From positions 1 to 64,000 of the forward strand of contig JBNKVT010000042.1 in the NCBI GenBank assembly GCA_050299335.1: DNA of 64,000 bases. The letters are read 5' to 3'. The position numbers and the translations under genes were made by a program. The notes under the pieces were generated by a model that searched no databases, had not been told where the DNA came from, and saw nothing but the letters and a program-made list of their open reading frames with translations. Below, piece by piece: positions 58,449 to 64,000 of the stretch (within the stretch, counting starts at the first letter, position 1; every line of letters begins with the position of its first letter). The stretch comes from JBNKVT01 sp050299335 (lineage in GTDB: Bacteria; Pseudomonadota; Alphaproteobacteria; Rhodobacterales; Rhodobacteraceae).

Positions 58449-59363
58449 CTACAGGCCGACCCCTTCATCCAGCCCCAGCATGATATTGAGATTCTGTACC
58501 GCCGCCCCCGAGGCGCCCTTGCCGAGATTGTCCAGCACCGCCGCCACGACCAGCGCCCCGGTCCCGTCATCCCCGAGCACCCGGATTTCCATCTCGTTGG
58601 TCCCGTTCAGCACCTCCGGCTCCAGCCGGGCCACCTCTTCCAGCGGCGCGACCCTGACGAACCGCGCCGCATCGAAATGCGCCTCATAGGCCGCCTGAAG
58701 CTCCGCCTTCAAGATCCGCCCGCCCAGCGGCAGCGCCACCTGCACGATCATGCCTTGCGCGAAATCGGCCACCACAGGCACGAAGACCGGTCGCTGCGCT
58801 ATCCCGGAGAACTTCATGATTTCCGGAATATGCTTGTGCTTCTGACCGGTGCTGTAGACGAAGGTCTTCGGCGCCGCCCCGCCCTCGAACTCTGCGATCA
58901 GCGCCTTGCCTCCGCCGGTGTAGCCGCTGATCCCGAAGATGCTCAGCGGCGCATCGCCCGACAGGATACCCCGCTCGGTCAGCGGCCTGAGCAGCGCGAT
59001 CGCCCCCGAGGCATAACAGCCCGGATTGGAGACCAGCCGCGCCTCGGCCAGCGCCCCCCGGATTGCCGGATCGATCTCGGGAAAACCGTAGACCCAGTCC
59101 GGATCGGTCCGGTGCGCCGAACTGGCATCGATCAGCCGCGTTCCGGTCCCTGCCAGGCGCGGCACGATCTCGCGCGCCGCATCGTCGGGCAGGCACAGCA
59201 CCGCTACATCCGCCTCCCGATAGGCCGCCAGCCGCGCGTCGACATCCTTGCGTTCGCTCTCGCCCAGCTGCACCAGCGCGAGGTCGTCCCGCCCCGCCAG
59301 CCGCGCGCGGATCTGTAGACCCGTTGTCCCGGCCTCGCCATCGATGAACACCTTGAACGCCAT
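58449..59363 (-). CDS. argC: N-acetyl-gamma-glutamyl-phosphate reductase, type 2
   Basis: 304 residues, the shorter type 2 length. Third step of arginine synthesis. FIDGEAGTTGLQIRARL near 6-22 binds NADP; LIDASSAHR near 86; VSNPGCYASGAIALLRPL near 110 carries the catalytic cysteine; HKHIPEIMKF near 178. No arg neighbour adjoins it. Confidence 0.94.
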   Translation of the reverse strand: MAFKVFIDGEAGTTGLQIRARLAGRDDLALVQLGESERKDVDARLAAYREADVAVLCLPDDAAREIVPRLAGTGTRLIDASSAHRTDPDWVYGFPEIDPAIRGALAEARLVSNPGCYASGAIALLRPLTERGILSGDAPLSIFGISGYTGGGKALIAEFEGGAAPKTFVYSTGQKHKHIPEIMKFSGIAQRPVFVPVVADFAQGMIVQVALPLGGRILKAELQAAYEAHFDAARFVRVAPLEEVARLEPEVLNGTNEMEIRVLGDDGTGALVVAAVLDNLGKGASGAAVQNLNIMLGLDEGVGL

Positions 59364-59434
59364 CTTGTTTTCCCGTTCCGAGGCAGCCCCATGCCGCCCG
59401 CGCTTCTCCTACCAGCCCCACCCCGGCGGCGCAA

Positions 59435-60145
59435 TCATCGCAACCCCGGGTCCGATGCCACCCGGACCGGCCCCGTCAGGTCGCCCAGCGCCACGATCTG
59501 CCGCCCCGCCGCATCGAAATTCTCCGGCGCCAGCCAGGCCCCGAACGCCGCGTGCAGCCCCGGCCATTCCTTGTCGGTCACCGCGAACCAGGCCGTATCG
59601 CGGTTTCGCCCCTTGACCACTATCGCCTGGCGGAAAATCCCCTCATACGAGAACCCCAGCCGCTCCGCCGCCCGCCGCGACGGCAGGTTCAGCGCATTGC
59701 ATTTCCACTCGTACCGCCGATAGCCGGCTCCGAAGGCGTGGCCCATCATCAGCGCCATCGCCTCGGTCGCCGCCCGTGTCCGCTGCAGGCAAGGCGCCAG
59801 CCAGATGCCTCCCACCTCGATCGAACCCGCCTCCGGCTTGATCCGCATGAACGATGCCGCCCCGCCCCAACGCTCCCGATCCCTGTCGTAAATGGCGAAA
59901 TAGAGCGGGTCGTCCTTTCCGGTGCGGCTTGCGACCCAGTCTCTGAACCCCTCGAAATCCTGATACGGGCCTGTAGGGAGATAATCCCAGCCCCGCCCCT
60001 CCGCATCTTCCCGATCCGCCTCGAAAAGCGCCGCCGCATGCCCCGCGTCCAGCGCCTCCAGCCGCACATACCGCCCCTCCATCGCTTCCCGCGACGGCCA
60101 GTCCGGCACGCGCCATCCTTCTACCAACGCACCCAATTCCCGCAC
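59435..60145 (-). CDS. GNAT family N-acetyltransferase
   Basis: 236 residues from GTG at 60145, chosen because GGAGGGAG lies about 8 bases upstream. RimJ/RimL-like fold: MEGRYVRLEALDAGHAAALF near 23, GSIEVGGIWLAPCLQRTRAA near 113 with the acetyl-CoA loop, and RRYEWKCNALNLPSRRAAERL near 150-170. The substrate, often a protein N-terminus or an amine, is unknown. Confidence 0.87.
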   Translation of the reverse strand: MRELGALVEGWRVPDWPSREAMEGRYVRLEALDAGHAAALFEADREDAEGRGWDYLPTGPYQDFEGFRDWVASRTGKDDPLYFAIYDRDRERWGGAASFMRIKPEAGSIEVGGIWLAPCLQRTRAATEAMALMMGHAFGAGYRRYEWKCNALNLPSRRAAERLGFSYEGIFRQAIVVKGRNRDTAWFAVTDKEWPGLHAAFGAWLAPENFDAAGRQIVALGDLTGPVRVASDPGLR

Positions 60146-60512
60146 AGATATCTCCCTCCAGCCTACTGCCAATCGTCCCGACGCCGGGGCCTGGGAACGT
60201 GAGGCCTTGATGCCGGAACAAATCGCGTCCCACAATGAATAAGGTGAGTAACAGGGCGCAAATGTCCACATACCGCGTGCGTGACACGCATCCACGCCCC
60301 GCCATCCGCCCATGATCCGAGGCTGCGCACAATCCCCGTATCCCTCGTTTCCCGGCCCCGGGATCACGCCGCGAACATTGCCCGCCCCGATACCCCGAAA
60401 ACGGCATTTGAACCTCGACGCCCCCCAGCGCCGTCCGCGTTCAGATAGCGTGCTTGCACTCCCCGCGCCAGCCGCCGATAACGCGGGAAAGCTCTTGCAA
60501 GGACCGCGCCCC
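60146..60512. other. Intergenic region between the GNAT and M32 genes
   Basis: About 365 bases between divergent genes. No supported gene; an upstream extension of the M32 frame is Pro/Arg-rich and lacks family resemblance. Likely holds both promoters; I see no clear boxes. Confidence 0.3.
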
Positions 60513-62000
60513 ATGACCCAGCCAGCCCTCGATGCCCTCCTCGCCCATGTGAAATCCACCATGGCCCTGCAGCAGGTCGCGGGCCTCCTCGGCTGGGATC
60601 AGGAGACCATGATGCCGCGCGCCGCCGCCGCCCAGCGTGGCGAACAGGCCGCAGCACTCGATACCGCCATCCACGCCAGGACCACCGACCCGCGCATCGC
60701 CGAATGGCTTGCCGATATCGACCGGGCCGCCCTCGACCCCGTCGCGGACCGCAACGTCGCAGAAATCGCCCGCTCCTACGCCCGCGCCACCCGTATCCCC
60801 GCCGATCTCTCGGCCGAGATCGCCCGGGTCACCTCGCAGTCGCAAGGCATCTGGGCCGAGGCTCGCGCCGCCAACCGTTTCGCCGATTTCGCGCCGACCC
60901 TTGACTATGTCCTGCGCCTGAAACGCGAGGCCGCCTCCTGCCTCGCCGAACCAGGCCAGTCCCATTACGACGCCCTTCTGGGCGATTTCGAGCCGGGCAT
61001 GGACACCAAGACCCTCTCTACCCTGCTCGAATCCCTTCGCCCCCGTCTCTCCGCCCTGCGCGCCGCCATCGAGGCCGCGGGCAGCCAGCCCCCGCATCTC
61101 ACCGGTCGCTATCCCAAGGAGGCCCAACTGGCGCTGGCAAGGACCCTCGCCGAAGCCTACACCTACAATTTCGACGCCGGCCGCCTCGACCTCGCCGTCC
61201 ACCCGTTCTCGTCCGGGGACTATTCCGACGTCCGCATCACCACACGCGTCGACGAGGCCGATCCCTTCAACTGCCTCTATTCGACCATCCACGAGGTCGG
61301 CCACGCCGTCTACGAGCAGAACATCTCGCAGACCCACGCCTTCACCCCGGTCGCCCACCACGCCTCGATGGGGGTCCATGAAAGCCAGTCGCGGATGTTC
61401 GAAAACCAGATCGGCCGCTCCCGCGCCTTCGCCGAATTCCTGTTTCCGCAGATGCGCGAGGCCTTCGCCGAGTTCAACATCACCAGCCCGGACGACCTCT
61501 ACGCCGCCACCAACCGCGTCGAGACCGGCTTCATCCGCACCGAGGCCGACGAGGTCCATTACAACCTCCACATCCTCCTGCGCTTCGAACTGGAACGCGA
61601 CCTCATCGCCGGGGACCTCCCCGTCGCCGAGCTGGAATCCGAATGGAACCGCCGCTTCGAACGCGACTTTGGCCTCCCCGTCCCCGACGCCAAAAACGGC
61701 GTCCTCCAGGACGTCCACTGGTCCGTTGGCCTCTTCGGCTATTTCCCCACCTATTCGCTGGGCAACATCTACGCCGCCCAGCAATTCGTGAAGATGCGCG
61801 CCGACATCCCCGACCTCGACACCCGCATCGCCACCGGAGACCTCGCCCCCCTCGTCGGCTGGCTCAAGCCGCGCATCCACGAGCCGGGCAACCTGCATCC
61901 GCCGTCCGAGCTCATGGAACAGGTCACCGGCAACCCCGCCGACAGCGCGCCGTTGCTCGACTATCTCGAAGCCAAGTTCGGTGCGCTTTACGGTCTTTAA
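60513..62000 (+). CDS. Carboxypeptidase M32 (Taq-type)
   Basis: 495 residues. Zinc carboxypeptidase with broad C-terminal specificity. HEVGHAVYEQ near 260 is the HExxH zinc site; GVHESQSRMFENQIGRS near 290 gives the third ligand Glu; DEVHYNLHILLRFELERDLI near 347-366 is a family mark. AAGGA precedes the ATG by about 9 bases. Cytoplasmic. Confidence 0.94.
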   Translation: MTQPALDALLAHVKSTMALQQVAGLLGWDQETMMPRAAAAQRGEQAAALDTAIHARTTDPRIAEWLADIDRAALDPVADRNVAEIARSYARATRIPADLSAEIARVTSQSQGIWAEARAANRFADFAPTLDYVLRLKREAASCLAEPGQSHYDALLGDFEPGMDTKTLSTLLESLRPRLSALRAAIEAAGSQPPHLTGRYPKEAQLALARTLAEAYTYNFDAGRLDLAVHPFSSGDYSDVRITTRVDEADPFNCLYSTIHEVGHAVYEQNISQTHAFTPVAHHASMGVHESQSRMFENQIGRSRAFAEFLFPQMREAFAEFNITSPDDLYAATNRVETGFIRTEADEVHYNLHILLRFELERDLIAGDLPVAELESEWNRRFERDFGLPVPDAKNGVLQDVHWSVGLFGYFPTYSLGNIYAAQQFVKMRADIPDLDTRIATGDLAPLVGWLKPRIHEPGNLHPPSELMEQVTGNPADSAPLLDYLEAKFGALYGL

Positions 62001-62058
62001 CAAACGACCCGCTTGACGCTTCCGCCTCCAAGCCCCACCAAGAGGTCGGGAGGCGGGT

Positions 62059-63162
62059 ATGGAGCAAGCGGAAATCGTCATCGCGGGCGCAGGCGTCGTC
62101 GGCCTCGCAATCGCCCGCCGTCTGGCGCTGGCGGGCCGCGAGGTCATTGTGCTGGAGAAGGAACCGGTCATCGGCTCCGGTATCTCCTCGCGCAATTCCG
62201 AGGTGATCCATGCAGGTCTCTACTACCCGACCGGCTCGCTCAAGGCCCGGGCCTGCGTGGCCGGGAACCGCCTGCTGGCCGCCTATTGCACAGAGCACGA
62301 TATCCCGCACCGTATCTGCGGCAAGCTCGTCGTCGGCTCCGGCGAGGCAGACCGCAAGGCCCTTCTCGCCATCCTCGAACGCGGCACCGCCAACGGTGTC
62401 CCCGGCCTGCGCATGCTCTCTCCGGAAGAAACCCGCGCCCGCGAACCGGCGCTGGCCTGCGACATCGCGCTCGACTCCCCCTCCACCGGCATCGTCGACA
62501 GCCACGCGCTGATGCTGTCCTTTCAGGGCGAGTTCGAGGCCAATAACGGCTTCATCGCCTTCAACACGCCCATCGAGGCCGGGGCCGTCACCGACACCGG
62601 CTTCGAGATCCACACCGGCGGTGCCCAGCCTACCAGCCTCAGATGCACCACCTTCATCAACGCCGCCGGCCTTGGTGCCACCACCATCGCACGCACAATC
62701 GAAGGCTCCCCGGCGCCCCCCAGACAATACTACGTCAAGGGCAACTATTTCGAGATCGCCGCCCGCGCGCCCTTCACCCACCTCATCTACCCGGCTCCCG
62801 GCCAGGGCCATCTCGGCATCCACCTGACCTTCGACATGACCGGCCGTGCCCGCTTCGGGCCGGACGCGCACTGGGTCGACGACGACGCCGACTACGAGGT
62901 CGACGAGACCCGCGCGGAAGACTTCTACGCCGCGATCCGTCGCTACTGGCGCGACCTTCCCGACAATTCTCTGAAGCCCGCCTATACCGGCATCCGCCCG
63001 AAACTGGTGCCCAAAGGCACGCCGGACGCCGATTTCCGCATTGACGATCCCGGGACCCACGGCATCCCCGGCCTCATCCACCTTTACGGAATCGAAAGCC
63101 CGGGTCTGACCGGCGCATTGGCGCTGGCGGAGGAGGTCTATCGAAGGGCGATCTCACCGTGA
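62059..63162 (+). CDS. FAD-dependent oxidase, L-2-hydroxyglutarate oxidase-like
   Basis: 367 residues, DAO/LhgO family. IVIAGAGVVGLAIARRLALA near 6-25 binds FAD; SRNSEVIHAGLYYPTGSLKA near 44-63 is typical of LhgO-like enzymes; FINAAGLGA near 197 and IRPKLVPKG near 311 follow; ends GIESPGLTGALALAEEV. Probable substrate L-2-hydroxyglutarate or a related hydroxy acid; not certain from sequence. GGGAGGCGGGT precedes the ATG. Confidence 0.88.
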   Translation: MEQAEIVIAGAGVVGLAIARRLALAGREVIVLEKEPVIGSGISSRNSEVIHAGLYYPTGSLKARACVAGNRLLAAYCTEHDIPHRICGKLVVGSGEADRKALLAILERGTANGVPGLRMLSPEETRAREPALACDIALDSPSTGIVDSHALMLSFQGEFEANNGFIAFNTPIEAGAVTDTGFEIHTGGAQPTSLRCTTFINAAGLGATTIARTIEGSPAPPRQYYVKGNYFEIAARAPFTHLIYPAPGQGHLGIHLTFDMTGRARFGPDAHWVDDDADYEVDETRAEDFYAAIRRYWRDLPDNSLKPAYTGIRPKLVPKGTPDADFRIDDPGTHGIPGLIHLYGIESPGLTGALALAEEVYRRAISP

Positions 63163-63193
63163 CACCCGACCGGGACCTCCGGCCCGGATCAGG

Positions 63194-64000
63194 TCACTGA
63201 CACCCGGCCTCCGCCCAGAGCCGGACATTGGTCTTGAAGGTGCCGCCATAGGGATGCTCTTTCCGCGAGACGAATTCCGAGCCGTTGGTGACGTAGAAAT
63301 TCCCCTGATCGCACAAGGCCTGCTTGGTCCACTGATGACAGTTCGAGCATTGCTGACCTTTCCACAATTCCTCCGGGATCCCCTCGATCGGTGGGAAAAG
63401 CGGGCTTCCGGCGACCAGTTCGGCCAGCGACTTACCGACGATCTCGGGTGCCCCCTCGGTGACCGGGGCTGTGAAACTGGCGACCGGGGTCGTGACGGTG
63501 ACGGTCCCGGCTTGCGCCGCGGGTGGATCGGTGGGCGCGACCATCGCCAGATCGGTATCGGGCTCCTCGGGGGGGAGATTGTTCAACTCGGCCTGCACGA
63601 GGGCCGCGAAGACACCCTGCGGATAGGCGGCGAGATAGGCCTCCAGATCAGAGCGGGCAAGCGAGGTCATCGCGGTCTCGAACAGCGCGGTCTCTTCGGG
63701 GCTGGCCTGGAACGGCGAGGCGCCGGAAGTGACGGCGGGTGTCTGGGTCTCGGTCGCTACGGATTTCTGGGTCGGCTGAAGCGCCGGCGGGGCCGGCGTG
63801 GTGACCTGACCGCTTTCCACCGCCAGAAGCAGACCGCGGGCTTCCTCGGAATGGGCCCCGTCGGGATAGACCTCGAGGAACAGTGCCAGCTGCTCGGGGT
63901 CGTTGGTATTGCGCACCGAGCTCCACAGGAGGGTCTCCATCGGGTCGGCCCTTTCTTCCTCGATAAAGGCGAAATCCGCCACCAGCGAGGACGCGTCCCA
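63194..64000 (-). CDS. C-terminal part of a large protein with YP-G repeats and a CXXCH motif (partial)
   Basis: The frame is open to the window end, so the start is missing; at least 268 residues are visible. Two repeat-like segments (NDPEQLALFLEVYPDGAHSE and RSDLEAYLAAYPQGVFAALV) resemble those after the peptidase domain in caspase-like (C14) proteins. A Pro/Thr/Val-rich linker follows. The C-terminus has QQCSNCHQW, a c-type heme consensus, then YPGG-type residues and a final Cys. The caspase link is inference from the repeats only. Confidence 0.6.
   Translation of the reverse strand, partial: WDASSLVADFAFIEEERADPMETLLWSSVRNTNDPEQLALFLEVYPDGAHSEEARGLLLAVESGQVTTPAPPALQPTQKSVATETQTPAVTSGASPFQASPEETALFETAMTSLARSDLEAYLAAYPQGVFAALVQAELNNLPPEEPDTDLAMVAPTDPPAAQAGTVTVTTPVASFTAPVTEGAPEIVGKSLAELVAGSPLFPPIEGIPEELWKGQQCSNCHQWTKQALCDQGNFYVTNGSEFVSRKEHPYGGTFKTNVRLWAEAGCQ

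Overview
The window is high-GC, gene-dense DNA of a chromosomal type from an alphaproteobacterium, most likely a member of the Rhodobacteraceae/Roseobacter group. This rests on gene content: a class I PHB synthase, ETF-ubiquinone oxidoreductase, a type 2 ArgC, a DUF952-pyrD pair, TRAP transporters, a molybdenum-cofactor operon and a quinoprotein-relay pair. Frequent GTG/TTG starts and 4-nt start/stop overlaps fit the same picture. I found no rRNA, tRNA or CRISPR array. Family names come from recognising motifs by eye; no database search was possible.

Layout. 0-7 kb: DUF998 membrane protein, periplasmic 5'-nucleotidase, two tandem paralogous lipoproteins, an EamA transporter, DUF952 and pyrD, and a CPBP protease converging on pyrD. 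7.5-10.9 kb: carB. 10.9-11.8 kb: an AT-rich island with a DnaA-box-like site, TGTTGAC repeats, a strongly structured leader that can fold in two exclusive ways around a ribosome binding site, and two very small genes. 12-19 kb: DUF3108, hrpB, glutamate dehydrogenase, and a three-gene set with overlapping frames (membrane protein, sigma factor, 76-residue protein). 19.2-20 kb: wreckage of two insertion sequences and a long imperfect hairpin. 20-26 kb: TPR protein plus ispE; then CoA-transferase plus citryl-CoA lyase, divergent from an IclR regulator with a likely operator between. 27-35 kb: diheme cytochrome, phaC, a divergent pair from the quinoprotein relay system, DUF4240, etfQO. 35.7-43.6 kb: greA, a coiled-coil membrane protein, a six-gene minus-strand set fdhD-YcxB-like-mobA-mobB-moeA-MFS, and divergent azlCD. 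44-51 kb: mtnP with an SDR-DoxX fusion and DUF2269, two short intergenic hairpins upstream, nitroreductase, an unknown exported protein, pirin, a glutamate-synthase-like flavoprotein. 51.6-57 kb: a complete TRAP transporter (PQM) and a PAS-GGDEF-EAL protein. 57-64 kb: EI24 protein, nitroreductase, argC, GNAT, M32 carboxypeptidase, an LhgO-like FAD oxidase, and the 3' end of a gene with YP-G repeats and a CXXCH motif that runs off the window.

The least explained material is non-coding. (1) The 11.16-11.34 kb leader has mutually exclusive helices, one of which buries the Shine-Dalgarno of a small cysteine-containing protein. (2) A 46-bp element made of two abutting 10-3-10 hairpins occurs three times with all 40 stem bases identical and all loops different. 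(3) A second hairpin family with a TCC-N3-GGA core also occurs three times. These are the best candidates for something undescribed; the rest of the window is mostly ordinary housekeeping and accessory metabolism.
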